Shown: positions 12,241 through 24,530, counted from the first letter of the stretch. The stretch is DNA of 64,000 nt from Aphrocallistes beatrix (GCA_963281255.1 OY725499.1:2455339-2519338); one strand, 5' to 3'. Numbers and translations: made by a program. Notes: a model not told the origin generated them from the sequence alone.

Positions 12241-13480
12241 CCAGAGAGACATCTTTAAAAGTGAAGGCTTTACGCGGAGAAAGCTTCTCGAATATTCAAT
12301 TCCGTTTGGCACATCGAATTCAACTGATACAGAAATGTAGCGAACGTTACAGCGATTATACAGTCAGTATTTTCGATAAAATAGAGGAAATATTAAGAGC
12401 TCGCAAACTCTCAAGTCAGAAGAGATCTACACTCTCACTATCTTTAAATATAATCCGTATTCAAAAGTAACAAGAGAGTAGGAAAACAGAGACTAACTTA
12501 CTCAGCAATTGTACGGAAAGGGAGTCAGGAATCAAGATTTTTAAAACGGTGAAAGAGTGCGAACCAGAAGATACAGATACCCGTGCCTCATAGAAAATCC
12601 TCCGGAAAAAATCTGGCTTTGTACGAGACTATATTTTTTCAGAAAGTATGTAGAATTTTGATCAGAAATCTGGAATTCGTATCAATTCAGTATTGACATT
12701 CCACATTCCTGATCGAAATTCTACACAAATTCTATCAAAATATGAAGTCTCATTTGTAACTGTATAGCTCTGTTCGACGGTCATGGTTCCTCATCCAATT
12801 CCAATTTTCCATGTCGCAATCAGGAATGGAATGATCAGGAGGGTTCAATTTATTGAGTTGACTGAAATACTCGCAGAGCTTCTGGTAAAGACAGAAGGTG
12901 CAAGTCTACTTAACATTTTCGATATTGTGGCGAATTTACAAAGGATTTGCCTATGAGAGCACATCTACACTACTTGAACGGACACTCAGAAATTCGACAC
13001 TCCCTATCTCCTACATCCTGGTATCAGGTAGCTAGCAAGCTGTCCGGCCTTCAGATAGACGAATTCTATCAAGTTATGCACTACGAAACGCATAAAACTA
13101 AGAATATTTTCTAGAAAATATTCGATTCGCACGAGAAAATATCATCGTCACTCTTCGAACGCACTTTTCTCTGAGGAACTAAAACGAAACTTTGTATCTG
13201 CTATCAGCACCTGACCGCGCTACGAGAAATATTGTGTAGGGATGTGGAACTCAGCTACTTCATCCTACCTCAGTCAGAGACTGCCTCCGCTGAGTTATTT
13301 GAACCTTCTCTTGTATCTCTGAATTGTCCCAGTACTCTGATTATCTTCTACAGCTGATAAACAGGAACAGCGATACAAACTATAGGGAATAAACTCTATC
13401 GTCTCCAGCACATAGGTTTGTAGAGCTTTATTCCTCTCTTCCAGACTTGAACTAAAGTACTCTGAGTTATATGCTCGAAT
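12241..13480 (+). pseudogene. Possible decayed protein-coding gene, unknown family
   Basis: Several plus-strand frames with protein-like content follow one another but switch frame or stop: 12261-12470 (MKALRGESFSNIQFRLAHRI...), about 12775-12954 (...FHVAIRNGMIRRVQFIELTE...ILAELLVKTEGASLL), about 12951-13115, and about 13185-13360 (...LREILCRDVELSYFILPQSE). The order suggests one old gene broken by frameshifts, or a multi-exon gene whose junctions I cannot place. I do not recognise the family. Confidence 0.25.
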
Positions 13481-14558
13481 TATTTCTTACCCCGCTACTA
13501 CTCCCTCTTTCCATAGTCATAGTGGACACGATCATATCTAATTAGAAGACTCAGGTCCATTAGACTTGCGTAACTAGTTACGCATAGCTATCATCTTGTC
13601 ATGAGGAGATGTACAAGTACGTACGAGTAGTGTGTGGATGAAAAAGAGCTAAGTGAACCTGAAGATACACAATTATACTAAAACTCACTTCTCGTTATTC
13701 TGTGGAAGTTGATTTGTGGTAAACCTGAGTACGTATGTACTGATAGACCCAGATGTTAAATGCGTATCATATTGTTTGTATTATAATGTGTGAGTCTACG
13801 TATGCGTTCATTTGGATGACTTGAGCATTTTTCAGTTTATGTCATTCAACTAACCAACCCTAGTTTTCAAGTAATAATAAGTATCCTAAAATCGATTTTT
13901 AAGAATATATATGGCTTAAAATTAAACCCAAAGTAATATACATCTTCACAATAATCGCAAAAGTTTTTTGACAGAACTCAACAATTCCACAATAATTGCA
14001 ATATTTCCCATTTATCGCAAAAACGAATATTCGTTTTGAAACAAACGAATATCCGAAATTTTGGTACTAGTATATTCGTTTCAGCCCTAGTTTAAAGTGT
14101 CTATAACGCATACTTTACTTTACCATTAGATCAGTCGTTCCAAAACTGGGGGTGGCTGAACAATTTCGATGGGGGCGCACATCGTATATCAATTTCTGAA
14201 AACTTATTTGCAGTTTATTCAAAACTTGAATATGGATATATACTTACACTATACTCCCTTCAATAGGCATATCGTATTACGCACCTCTTTCTACGGTATT
14301 AGGATGATGTTCATGGTGTATAGGAGGTCGAAGGGGTTGCGAGTTTTTTGGAGAACTAAAATTCACGAAGTAACTAAGTTTGGGAACAATTTAATTCGAC
14401 AATTATTCTTTCAAACTCATGCACTGCGCTCAACTCGCTTCAGCTGCGCGGCTTGAAAACCGTATTTAAGAAAGTAATCACTCTATCCCAAAAATGTGTG
14501 GAATTTCAATTAGACACAAAATATAAATGGAACGATTATTACGTATCAAGGTCTGTAT
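13481..14558. other. Intergenic, possible hAT debris
   Basis: No gene seen. Around 14130-14460 a block beginning cgttccaaaactgggggtgg and ending in a GC-rich patch looks like an old hAT-type terminal sequence, but an inverse partner was not found. Confidence 0.35.
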
Positions 14559-15248
14559 TCAACAATCCCAACCAGGACCATTGTCCCAATCATCCGGCAC
14601 TGTTTCATCAGTGAATTCAGGAGGCTCATCCCAAATATCCGGAATTGGATCATCCGTATAACCTGGATCGTACTCCCAATTGTCATCAGGATATTCGTCT
14701 GTATATCCCGTAGGATCATTGTCGTTGATATCATGAGGGTCGCCATCAGAGTAGTATTCGGTTGTCTCATTGTCCCAATCCAGAGGATGCTGGTTGTCCC
14801 ATTCAAATGGCTGTGTATCCGCTTGCTCATCGTCTTGGTAATCGGAATCTTTAATGAAATGAATAAGATTCAATTTGATTGAATCTTTGATATTCTCTCG
14901 AAAAAATTCTCTGCACTCATCCCATTCGAACTTAATTTCATAATCAGGTTGAACATTGCACAGTACTCTCAGTCGATCAATTTCTTTCTGAATCTCTCCC
15001 AGAACTCTGTGCTGTACTGCGACCAAACTGTTCTGTCCCAATTCTTCAGTTTGGGATTTGAGGACAGTCAGCTTGTTAATGTCAATTTGTTTTTGTTTTT
15101 GTTTATTTTTGTATTCAGACTCGAGAGATTCTATTTCAGCAAACAATTCAAATTTTCTCTGATTCAAACAATGAATAAACTGATCTATCTCTCCTTCCAA
15201 TTCTTGTCGAGCTCTTTGGAATATACTAAAGCTTACAGAAGAGGCCAT
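14559..15248 (-). CDS. Coiled-coil protein with acidic Trp-Asp-rich tail
   Basis: A 229-codon uninterrupted frame. Residues about 8-110 are heptad-like and charged (RARQELEGEIDQF..., KQKQKQIDINKLTVLK), predicting a long coiled coil; about 115-135 contains an EWD-type segment and a short linker; residues about 140-229 are strikingly acidic with repeated P-D-x-W-D/E-x-P units, ending GWDC. The coiled-coil layout recalls the central part of TRIM-like proteins, but there is no RING or B-box in this frame and upstream exons were not found; ttttag directly before the ATG could be an acceptor. Function unknown; a self-associating adaptor is a guess. Confidence 0.65.
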   Translation of the reverse strand: MASSVSFSIFQRARQELEGEIDQFIHCLNQRKFELFAEIESLESEYKNKQKQKQIDINKLTVLKSQTEELGQNSLVAVQHRVLGEIQKEIDRLRVLCNVQPDYEIKFEWDECREFFRENIKDSIKLNLIHFIKDSDYQDDEQADTQPFEWDNQHPLDWDNETTEYYSDGDPHDINDNDPTGYTDEYPDDNWEYDPGYTDDPIPDIWDEPPEFTDETVPDDWDNGPGWDC

Positions 15249-15315
15249 CTAAAACTCTGATATTGAAAATATAAAATTGAATAAATAAATACCGTAGTTT
15301 AAATTGTAGAATAAT

Positions 15316-15417
15316 TCGACACAGTGTGTGAAAAAATAAAACATTTTGAAAATACAAGTTCTTAACTTTAACTTGTATTTTCAAAATGTTTTATTTTTTC
15401 ACAAAATCTTAATTCAC
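15316..15417. repeat. Near-perfect hairpin
   Basis: Arms aaaataaaacattttgaaaa...ttaacttgtattttcaaaatgttttatttttt fold back with about 35-40 bp arms and a short loop. It lies about 70 bp upstream of the coiled-coil gene's start and is probably a tiny fold-back element. Confidence 0.8.
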
Positions 15418-16263
15418 TGTTTACCAAAATCCGTCTTGGCATTGAGAGAAAACAGGTAAAATATTTCTGAGTATCTTAAAAATTCATATTCTAACTAAGT
15501 AGCTATAGCGGGGCGATTTGCAGACGAATGGAGGGGATTAAAATTATTTCATATCCATACATGTCAACCGTCCTGTTTTGGGCGGGAAGTCCCGCTTTTA
15601 CGATAGCTCTATGCACATCTCGTATCTATTTTTAGTTAGGCGACTAATTATTTATAGTGGCTAAGAGGAAGATGAATTCTTAAATTGCATAGTAAAGTAA
15701 AGTAAAATGTAAAAAGAAGAAGTGGGGCGCTCCAATCTTGGCGGTCAAAATCCCGGTGACAATGTTAAAGATCCTAAACTAGTGTAGATCAAGGACAAAG
15801 TTTCCCATCATAGATCGAATAGGAACTTATTTCATTTTCCCCTTTCCGTAATAACATAACAGAATAATTGTTTTCTACTTAAATCAAACAATATGTATAG
15901 ATATAAGTTATATTCTTATATGTCATTGTGGTTGAGTCAAATTGAGTAAAAAAGGTAGATCATGGAGAAATGTTACGGGAGGGAGAGCACCCCCTAAAAG
16001 GAGGGGGGCGAACCCTGTCAATTACTGGTGGTCCAGATTTCAGATTATTGGTATGCGGCTCCCCTGCCCTCCCTAACTTTCCGCCCATGGCTGCGCCCCC
16101 CCTTAAATAAATCAGTGGGGCAATGTCCGATCGAATTATAAGTGAAATAGTGTTTAGATGACGTTACTATCTACCTTTGACTTGATTTGTTGATTTTAAG
16201 AAAGTTTAAGAAAGTTTAAGAAACGAATATCACAAAATGCTGCGAGATAAAAATCAACATATA
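15418..16263. other. Intergenic, nothing recognised
   Basis: AT-rich DNA with a C/G-run patch near 15990-16110 that has the look of transposon-derived sequence. No gene seen. Confidence 0.4.
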
Positions 16264-16849
16264 TAGGGTGTCTCAAAAGTTCTGCAACAACCAATTTTAC
16301 TTTGTTAATTTGACTAAGATCACTTGATTGTATTCCAAATTAGCCTCCATAAATGAAATCTAGCACCCTTCTAGCATAGAAATGAGCCCAACTCATTACG
16401 CAAAAAGATTCTCATAAAATTTTATATAATTACATACTAATTACTCAAAAATTTGGAGCTCAAAAGTGTTAAGTTTGAAGATCACTATTTTTCTAATGAA
16501 ATATTACATCAATCACTTCTATATTCTGTAATTGATTCATAATACTAAAATAATATTATTACTTTTGATTTATGTAGCAGTAATCTTCGATAAGAACGAG
16601 TCTTTTTAAAGTATAGCCATAAAATGTAGCTGGGACGTGAGATTTTTTATTGAGTTAAAAAATATTCTTTAAGAGACAGAAATATATGATCCATCATTGC
16701 AAATAAATTGAGAAATACAGCCATTGGAATGCCAAATAATTAATATAATCCTCACTATTTTTTATTAAAATGAGGTATCGGATGTTCGATCTATTTATCT
16801 ATGTATAATACATTAGCAAAATTTGTTGCAAAACTTTTGAGACACCCTG
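16264..16849. mobile_element. TA-flanked MITE, AGGGTGTCTCAAAAGTT ends
   Basis: Left end tagggtgtctcaaaagttct and right end aacttttgagacaccctg are inverted copies of about 25 bp, flanked by TA. It is about 585 bp and non-coding. Size, ends and TA flanks fit a Tc1/mariner-mobilised MITE. Confidence 0.8.
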
Positions 16850-17147
16850 TATAGCTGCGCCTTCACAAAATTGTAAGTTTTGTTTTGAAACTCTTGCTAA
16901 TAGAAGGATTATGGACCACGCTTCATACACATACATGTACTACTACGTATTAGTTGTACGAACACTTTGAACACATTTCATTAATTGTGTTCAAAGGAAA
17001 TACCCTATACTCGAATTCCAAATACCACGTGATGGGTCACAATTGTGAACTTAAATTAACGTTAATAGATTATAACTAACTTCTCAGTCAGATCTTGACT
17101 ATTCCGATCAAATCTAACATAACATTTCGTCAGAGAAGCTAACTCAT

Positions 17148-20100
17148 TTAATTATATTGCACCTGTGACTGAGAAGTCTCAATATACAACATGGCCTGAG
17201 TGAGGTACTTGTTCTCCCGTTTGCACTCATTCAGCATAGTCACTGTTTCACGGAGACTTTGAATCAACTTACTCTTCTTCAAAAGCGACTTTCCTTTGTT
17301 AAAATTGCATAGAAGAGCAGAGATAGTGTTCCCTACAATATCCATGTATTCCTGTTCCTGTGTGAGAAGTGCGCTGTTCAGGAGAGAGATGAGTGTTGGG
17401 TTGGATAAGATATACGATTTAGAAGATTGCAAGAAAGATTGGTTATGAACTAATAAAAGAGTGCGGACTAGAATATCTTTATCTTTAAAGTATTCCAGCC
17501 CGATTTCACCCGCGATTTCTAACACTTCTTTGTATTGGAATACAACTTTACGACCATCATCATAAGAATTCAACTTTGTTAGCAGAATCAAGGTAGATAG
17601 TAATACTAAGCGAGGGATTCTATACTTTTTCCCGCGTGTTGTCTCTAATAAGGAATGCAATTCACTGATCAATCCAATTTTCTGTATGAATCTCCTGCAT
17701 TCCACAGCTAAACAGGTGTTGCCAATCAAAGTCAATAATTGTGAAACAATTCTAATTTCATTTTTTTCACTATTCGCACGCTTCAACAATGCAATTGTGC
17801 GTTTAGTGACGTCATTGATTAAGCTGGGCACTCCTTGTGGGTGCGACATGGATTTACACACTTTTTCACTCTCATTCGTCAGAACTGTCAGCAAATGGAC
17901 AACCGACTTTTCTAGATTTTCTACTCCTCTCGTGAAAGCCCACAGTTTAGATATAATTTCCAGTAAGCCTTGTTTGATGCAGGCCTCTTTCCTCGAAGAG
18001 AGCTTGTTGAAAATGTTAGCTAAGAGCGTACATTTAGTTTGTATTTGCAGGAAACTTTCTCTTTGCTCACTAGATTTATTGCCTAATTTATACAGTTTGG
18101 TGGTTGAAGAGTCCAATTCGTCGACTAGGGAGTTAATAAAGCCACACTTGTCAAGGGTTGAGCACACCTCACTGCTCCAATGGATAAACAGAGACAACTC
18201 TTTCTCGAGATGTGTGAAATCGCTAGGTATGAATTCACGCGAAATTGGAAGCGTCTTATTGATTAGACTCAGGATTAATTCTGCGATTTTTGAACCATTT
18301 GGGGTATTTCCGGATTTCTTATCTGTATCTATTAGATTTACGTTACAAATGGTTTCTTGTGAATCGAAAAATTCACCGAAGAGGTGTGCATAGACATCAA
18401 ATTCTTTAGGATTTTCATCTACACAATTTCGTATATTCTCTGCAACGTTGGATAAGACAGTCAGGGGTAATAAGTTCTCGCGTACCGGAACAATTTCTGT
18501 ATGTAACAATGATGCCATAGATTTCATTAAAATACCGCTGTGAGAATGCAGTAACTGTATGAAATGCCACAAATAAAATGTGTGGGATTGCATCAACGTC
18601 ATGATTAGCTTGAAGATGTGCTTGTAATTAGTGATGAACTTCGTAGTATTTGTGAATTGTAGCAGTGACCAAGTTCTGTATAAGAAAATTGTATTGTTTT
18701 CAGATGGCTTAAGTTGCAGGTCGAATAACTGCACAATGAGTGTTGACAGTGAGTTTACAAGTTGAATTTGTGCAGCTAGAGATGTGGTAGAACGAACTCG
18801 TTCGAGTAACTTTAAATCAGAGTAGAACACAAATAAATGTAATGAATCATCGAGAGCAATCTCTATCTTCTGATTTGCTATGAATGCTGTTAGCAGTGTG
18901 GCTAGGCCCGCCAGTAGTGACAGATTAACAGTGAGTGCGGTCTTAACTCGGTCCTCGGCATAGAGAGACTGGATGTGCTGATGCTGCTCAAAAAACCTCG
19001 CCACAACATTATCAACAATTTCCTTCTCAATAGCAACGGTTTTACAAGTGGCAGCTAGCAAGTAGCAAGTTTGCTCTCTAATCAGAGCAGATGTCCCCTC
19101 CCCATCTAGTATTATACTACGACACATCTCTACTAAACTAACGCCATATATGGTCATTACAACCGAATTTATTAAATCTATGCATTCATGCGTCTGTGCG
19201 ATAACAGATAGTGAACTTAGAACGAGCGCTTGGATTTCTTCATTTTTGACTAACAATTGCGTTAGAACACTGATAATCTCTTGAGACACATTGGTTGGAA
19301 ATTTCGCGGAATGCAGCACATTGAGTGTGCATTGAAGGATGTAGAGTGCCTCACTGATAATGGAGTGACAAGCTTGATTCGTGCTAGCGACACAGAGCAG
19401 CAGGATGTCCTCTGATATCCCTTTTACTCGGCTTATCAATGTCAAGTACAGCTTGTCTCCTCTGTAACAGAGAAACCTCTGTGACTGGCCATTTGGTCTC
19501 ACCAATTTTCCAATTGATTTTAGCAGTAATTGCACGTCATAGTAATGTGCTATGACGTCATGTTTAAATGAAGATATCGTGTTTGTGAAGGAAGTAATGT
19601 AGGTTATGTGGCAGTGAAGATTTGGAAATGCAGACAGTGTTACGGCGAGTAGGTGATAGAGGTGCAAATAATCGCGATATTCGATCAGCAGAGCTGGGCT
19701 AATTTGCGAATGTATGACCATGTCAAGGAGCGACTTGAATCGTTTACATAAGTCGTGCTTGGCGATGCAAATATGCTCAGTAATGTCTTGTATCATCTGT
19801 GAGTATTCTAGTCTGGACTCAGTGAGTTTGAGAATTGTTTTAAAACATGTTGATTGTACTTTTGGACATAATTCAGTTTTGATTAGTCTCTGCATTGTTT
19901 GTGAAACAATTTCCGAGTTTATGCATTGTGAATGCAAGCTCAGTTCTGCTAAAGCCGTTAGAGAAATAGAATATTGCTCTTGTTTAGTGGATTCGTTGAG
20001 GGAAATATAATGTGTTAGTTCGTCCAATGTTATATCTGGGATTAGACACTTGTATTCACTTGCATACGGTTTTCCTATCAGTTTAGAGATTTCCACTTTA

Positions 20101-22862
20101 TCCATAGTCAAATAATGCTTCCAGCAAGTTGACATCCTCGCCATCATATGAACGTTATCGATGAGGTCTCGATAGTGATCCATTGGCTGAGCCAGGGTTG
20201 TGTATGGCGATATCTCGAAGGGAATAATCAACGCGTCATACACATACCAGGGAATCTCAATGCAATCTCTGTTTCTGATTGAATGGATGAAAACTAATAA
20301 AAATACAAGTTTTGAAATGTTATATACTTGAGTTGGATCAGTAGTGTATTGAGTCCAGTACAGTAATGCATTGATCAGATGAATGTCTGTAGAAAGACGA
20401 AGTGTTAGATTCCGGTTAAACTGTGTTAAAAGTCGCAAGGAATATATACTGGCGTGAGCGAAATCAACATTTAGCCGATCTAAGTTTTTAGTTTGCTCTA
20501 TGATAAGCTCGATGCACTTCGCCTCATTCATCACTACCTGGTGTAGCTTTGGATCTTGTAGCAGTACGTGCAGCTGCTCGTAAGCAGATAGCTTAATGCG
20601 ACCATCTAGCACCGTGGATAGCATTATGTTCAGGATTTTGTGCACATCTTCATGGTGAAAAGGGACTCTATAGCCTACCTTGTGCTCGGTTGTAGGAGGC
20701 TGGCAGTTTAAAAGGAATTCTTCGCGGAAGTTTACACTCTCTTTTGATAGGGTTTGGAGAATTTTCACAGCTCTTGCTCTTATTTCATCGTCTTTATGAA
20801 AACAAAATCTGATATGAACCTTCAGTACTTCGAATTGTATATCTTCACTTGGAATGGAAAATCTTGTGAAAACTTCTTCAATAACTTCAGGTGCTAATGC
20901 CCTCATTTGGAACTCTGCAATCCAGTGAATAATACTCTCAAACAACATTCCATTATCTATTCGCGTTACCAAGAAGAAAATGAGATTACAAGTTGATTTC
21001 CAGATGTTGGTGTCTATGTCATACAGGATGAGACTGTACTTAGCTAACAGTTTTATTAAATAGAGTGAGACAGCACTCGCTTTTTCTACGGAAATGTGCA
21101 ACTTTATCAAACCCACAAGTTTATGAAATGTCGTTAATGACACATTCCCATCGATTGGATAACACTCGAGCAGTGTAGTTAATATTGCGATGACGTCATC
21201 ATTCAGTCCCATCCTCTGCTCATCTAATAACCAGTAGCAGACCTCTGTGATACACTCCACGATTAGAATGTTATTATGACAAAATATAACTGCAACACTT
21301 TCTCGACATAACTTTACAAGATTGAGAAGATCGAAGTCTACAGAAGCTTTCTTCATCTGTATTTTATTAAGAATTCTAACTAATTCCATCGTCGCTTTAA
21401 ATCTATCTTCTACTTCCAAAAACCTTGAAAATGTCCTCGGAGTGTCTGGAGAGATAACATTTAAAAAAGGATTAGCAATATTTCTGAATTTGTGGATCCA
21501 CAAGTTGACCATAGGAGAGCACGCGAGGTCTAGAAGCACGTACAAACCTGGCCCTGAGTCATGTCCAATCTGCGCCGGTGTAATCGCGCGTAGCAACAGA
21601 CCTAGTTTATCTGAGAGAGTGAGTGCACCTGCTAGTAACAGCACAAACACCGCTCTATCTGATTCCCGCTCTATGTGCTCTTGTACTGTCTGTATGCACT
21701 CAGTTATGTGAGTGAACACTTGTGACGTAACATCCACAGGCATATCTAAGGATAAAATTCTATCTGACCTGCTTATTGTGTGGTGCACGATGTCAATGCA
21801 AATTGCAAGAAGACTGAATTGAGAGGAAATAATGCTCAGTTGTTGTGCAGAGGTGCAATCTTTTGAAAAGATATGTTGTAGGTTAATGTTTGAATGGTGT
21901 ATTATGATGTTAAGGAGGATTATTGTGTCAACTGGAGGAGCAGTATTCGTCAAAAGAATTAATTTCGAAAGGTTGGATTGTTCCTTGTAATTGTTCAATA
22001 AGAAGGTTAGGAGATTCAATGTGAAGATGGGAGACAAGGGCGATTCAAAATGGGGTAGGGAGGAGATAAGATTAGAGAGAGAGTCGATGAAATTATGGAA
22101 AGAAATAAGTAATGTAAAATCGTATTCTGAAAATATTCGTTCTAATGATAAGAGCATATCTTGCTTCACTTCCTGGTTGTTGCGTGACGTCACAATAAAC
22201 GTTTGAAGGATAGAGCGATCGAATTCAGTGAATGGGAGTGTTGGGACTTTGTTGTTAGTTTCAAGTTGATTACATCGAGCTATTGTAGAATTGTGCTTGA
22301 TTGAGAGGTGTGAGATGTCGGCTGAGAGAGTATTATCAGAGTGTATTGTGCTACTCAGAGCTGAGACTACATCTACATACGATGTGGTATTATGCGAACT
22401 ATCTAACTTCTCGTACAATTGACTATATCTACTAATTCCATCGCAAGGCTTGGGTAATTCCATACTACTCGTGTGCAGGAGGTTATCCGTGATTTTATCC
22501 ACCAGCGAGCGGCCGCACTCCTCGAGGTCTCGTCTCACCTCGGCCAAATACGCCATCGCTCCTACGCTGTTCAGGTAGCGGGCGGGATGCGGGTACTCAC
22601 TGATCCTATGCAGCAATGTTAGCACTGCCTGTTCATTCTCTACGTCCTGCTGATTGAACCATTCCATCAAACTGAGAATGAACTCCCTCTCGTGGATCAG
22701 GTCTGACATGGTGATCAGGTTGCTTTCAAGTTTGAATAGTATTCGCTTCAGGGCTGATACTCGAATTTGAGTGTTTGCATGGCCTACTTTGGCTAGGATA
22801 CTCCTCAGGTTAGAACTGCCCTCTTCTGCTTTACTCGACTCTTTATTCCTCGCACATTCCAT
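17148..22862 (-). CDS. RTTN: Rotatin, centriole/ciliary scaffold
   Basis: A single uninterrupted frame of 1904 codons. The N-terminus (residues about 22-120: KVGHANTQIRVSALKRILFK..., LIHEREFILSLMEWFN) matches the conserved rotatin N-terminal armadillo-like region. The rest is helical ARM/HEAT-type solenoid with no catalytic motif or signal peptide. Vertebrate rotatin is about 2200 residues and needed for centriole elongation, ciliary function and left-right patterning; the same centriolar role is inferred. Vertebrate RTTN has dozens of introns, so this intronless form is notable: either near-total intron loss or an old retrocopy. The frame is fully open over 5.7 kb, so it is under selection. 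The start is the first ATG after an AT-rich upstream region. Confidence 0.93.
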   Translation of the reverse strand: MECARNKESSKAEEGSSNLRSILAKVGHANTQIRVSALKRILFKLESNLITMSDLIHEREFILSLMEWFNQQDVENEQAVLTLLHRISEYPHPARYLNSVGAMAYLAEVRRDLEECGRSLVDKITDNLLHTSSMELPKPCDGISRYSQLYEKLDSSHNTTSYVDVVSALSSTIHSDNTLSADISHLSIKHNSTIARCNQLETNNKVPTLPFTEFDRSILQTFIVTSRNNQEVKQDMLLSLERIFSEYDFTLLISFHNFIDSLSNLISSLPHFESPLSPIFTLNLLTFLLNNYKEQSNLSKLILLTNTAPPVDTIILLNIIIHHSNINLQHIFSKDCTSAQQLSIISSQFSLLAICIDIVHHTISRSDRILSLDMPVDVTSQVFTHITECIQTVQEHIERESDRAVFVLLLAGALTLSDKLGLLLRAITPAQIGHDSGPGLYVLLDLACSPMVNLWIHKFRNIANPFLNVISPDTPRTFSRFLEVEDRFKATMELVRILNKIQMKKASVDFDLLNLVKLCRESVAVIFCHNNILIVECITEVCYWLLDEQRMGLNDDVIAILTTLLECYPIDGNVSLTTFHKLVGLIKLHISVEKASAVSLYLIKLLAKYSLILYDIDTNIWKSTCNLIFFLVTRIDNGMLFESIIHWIAEFQMRALAPEVIEEVFTRFSIPSEDIQFEVLKVHIRFCFHKDDEIRARAVKILQTLSKESVNFREEFLLNCQPPTTEHKVGYRVPFHHEDVHKILNIMLSTVLDGRIKLSAYEQLHVLLQDPKLHQVVMNEAKCIELIIEQTKNLDRLNVDFAHASIYSLRLLTQFNRNLTLRLSTDIHLINALLYWTQYTTDPTQVYNISKLVFLLVFIHSIRNRDCIEIPWYVYDALIIPFEISPYTTLAQPMDHYRDLIDNVHMMARMSTCWKHYLTMDKVEISKLIGKPYASEYKCLIPDITLDELTHYISLNESTKQEQYSISLTALAELSLHSQCINSEIVSQTMQRLIKTELCPKVQSTCFKTILKLTESRLEYSQMIQDITEHICIAKHDLCKRFKSLLDMVIHSQISPALLIEYRDYLHLYHLLAVTLSAFPNLHCHITYITSFTNTISSFKHDVIAHYYDVQLLLKSIGKLVRPNGQSQRFLCYRGDKLYLTLISRVKGISEDILLLCVASTNQACHSIISEALYILQCTLNVLHSAKFPTNVSQEIISVLTQLLVKNEEIQALVLSSLSVIAQTHECIDLINSVVMTIYGVSLVEMCRSIILDGEGTSALIREQTCYLLAATCKTVAIEKEIVDNVVARFFEQHQHIQSLYAEDRVKTALTVNLSLLAGLATLLTAFIANQKIEIALDDSLHLFVFYSDLKLLERVRSTTSLAAQIQLVNSLSTLIVQLFDLQLKPSENNTIFLYRTWSLLQFTNTTKFITNYKHIFKLIMTLMQSHTFYLWHFIQLLHSHSGILMKSMASLLHTEIVPVRENLLPLTVLSNVAENIRNCVDENPKEFDVYAHLFGEFFDSQETICNVNLIDTDKKSGNTPNGSKIAELILSLINKTLPISREFIPSDFTHLEKELSLFIHWSSEVCSTLDKCGFINSLVDELDSSTTKLYKLGNKSSEQRESFLQIQTKCTLLANIFNKLSSRKEACIKQGLLEIISKLWAFTRGVENLEKSVVHLLTVLTNESEKVCKSMSHPQGVPSLINDVTKRTIALLKRANSEKNEIRIVSQLLTLIGNTCLAVECRRFIQKIGLISELHSLLETTRGKKYRIPRLVLLSTLILLTKLNSYDDGRKVVFQYKEVLEIAGEIGLEYFKDKDILVRTLLLVHNQSFLQSSKSYILSNPTLISLLNSALLTQEQEYMDIVGNTISALLCNFNKGKSLLKKSKLIQSLRETVTMLNECKRENKYLTQAMLYIETSQSQVQYN

Positions 22863-23108
22863 AAATAATGTTCTACCTAAAGTGCTATAACAGAAAGATA
22901 ATATTAATTTTCAATTGACAATGACCAAATGAAAATATTATAAACTATTATCAATGTTGTATTACTATAATCTGGTGTTTACTGCACTCTATCATCTACA
23001 TACCAGTTTAGGCTTAAGGGTAAATATATACTCATTTTGCGATAGGATTTTGAGGTTTCGTCTTGTATTTTTCAGTTTTAAGCAAATGCACGTACATTAT
23101 TGCTCTAT
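22863..23108. other. Upstream region of rotatin
   Basis: AT-rich 5' flank of the minus-strand rotatin gene; presumably its promoter, with no motif I can name. Confidence 0.4.
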
Positions 23109-23398
23109 CAAAAGTATTCGTACACCACAATATTTCCCATACAAATAGTTATAATACTGATTTATTAATGGATTCATATTTAATCAGTATCAGATGCAGC
23201 TTAATTAGCCTAGCTTAATTTTTAACTTTGAGGAAGAATAATTACATTGAAGCTATAAGGTGAGTAATTTGAATGTGATGAAAACGAATCTGAAGCCAAA
23301 TTTAGTGTGTCTGAACTGATAAAATGCCGATAACTTCAAAATTAATCAGAATTATAACTCATTGAGTGGAAAATATTAGGGTGTACGAATACTTAGTA
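23109..23398. mobile_element. Fold-back MITE, GTATTCGTACACC family
   Basis: Ends gtattcgtacaccacaatat and its inverse agggtgtacgaatac enclose inverted AT-rich arms. It is related to the complete copy at 43031-43504. Non-coding. Confidence 0.7.
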
Positions 23399-23529
23399 AT
23401 ACTTGGTAGGGGAGTGTATATCAAAAGTGAACATTTCATTGAATTCTCTGCAAATAACTATAGAGTGATTATCTTGATCTTGGGAAATCTATAAGTATTT
23501 AAACCATTGGAATAACTCAGTATCTTGTA

Positions 23530-24294
23530 CAGGGTGACTAATAAGTTCTGATACAAGCTTCATTATAAGGTATAGAATTTCTCATACTCAAACAGTCTTA
23601 GTTATTATGGTATTTAGAGATTGTTATTCGAATACTTTCGATCATTTTAAAAGATTTTTCGATTCTAATATTCAGAAATGTGTTTAATATGGCGAGTTTT
23701 GAGAATAAAAAATGTGTCCTGCCACGCAGCGAAAATCGCGAATCAGAGCACACTGCTTTTCGAATTATCTTTCCAGAGTCTTCAAATTCTAGGAAAAATT
23801 AGCACACACATTTTCCTCGAACACTCTAAATTTGTAGAAATATACGATGTTCAGATTAGTAAATTTTAAGGACCATTTGGGTCAGATCTTTTTGTGATGT
23901 GAATAAAAGTGCCATTTGGGGAATTTTGCAAAATATACCTAATTTGAACTGCGAATGAATAACCTTTTCTCATGTCTGATAATGAATTCAGTGGATTTGT
24001 AAATATTTATATGGTGAATGAAAGGTATCTGGTGCTAAATCGTCATGGAACATCGATTATGGAGACATTTTATATAGAAGCAGCGGGCTCTGATTTGCGA
24101 ATTTCGCTGCGAAGCAGGACACATTTTTTATTCTCAAAACTCGCCATATTAAACACATTTCTGAATATTAGAATCGAAAAATCTTGATTGAAAGTATTCG
24201 AATAACAATCTCTAAAGACCATAATAACTAAGACTGTTTGAGTATGAGAAATTCTATACCTAATGAAGCTTGTATTAGAACCTATTAGTCACCT
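23530..24294. mobile_element. Long fold-back MITE with >200-bp arms
   Basis: The left arm (cagggtgactaataagttct...ctgccacgcagcgaaaatcgc) is repeated in inverse at 24090-24294 (...gcgaatttcgctgcgaagcagg...gtcacctg). TA flanks both ends. The centre contains no gene. A single arm of the same family lies at 8890-9034. Confidence 0.85.
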
Positions 24295-24301
24295 GTATAT
24301 C

Positions 24302-24530
24302 AAAACGCTAGGATTTTTTGTTTGTCCGAATTGATTGAAAAATTGGCAAGTCGTAAAGATACGCAAATTGGCATGTAGGTGTTAAATGATGAGTCTAGGA
24401 TTTCGAATATCTAAGCGAAATTTTCACACATCTGCAAAAAAAGGAAAACAAAATTTCACACCTTTTCTATACAATATATATAATGGCTTCACTCTCACAA
24501 TAGAAATCATCGTACGGCACTAAATAAACT
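24302..24530. repeat. Dispersed repeat, 'ggcaagtcg...ggcatg' family, copy 2
   Basis: Homologous to 26077-26300 over most of its length and to 7040-7260. Non-coding; no clear terminal repeats seen. Confidence 0.7.
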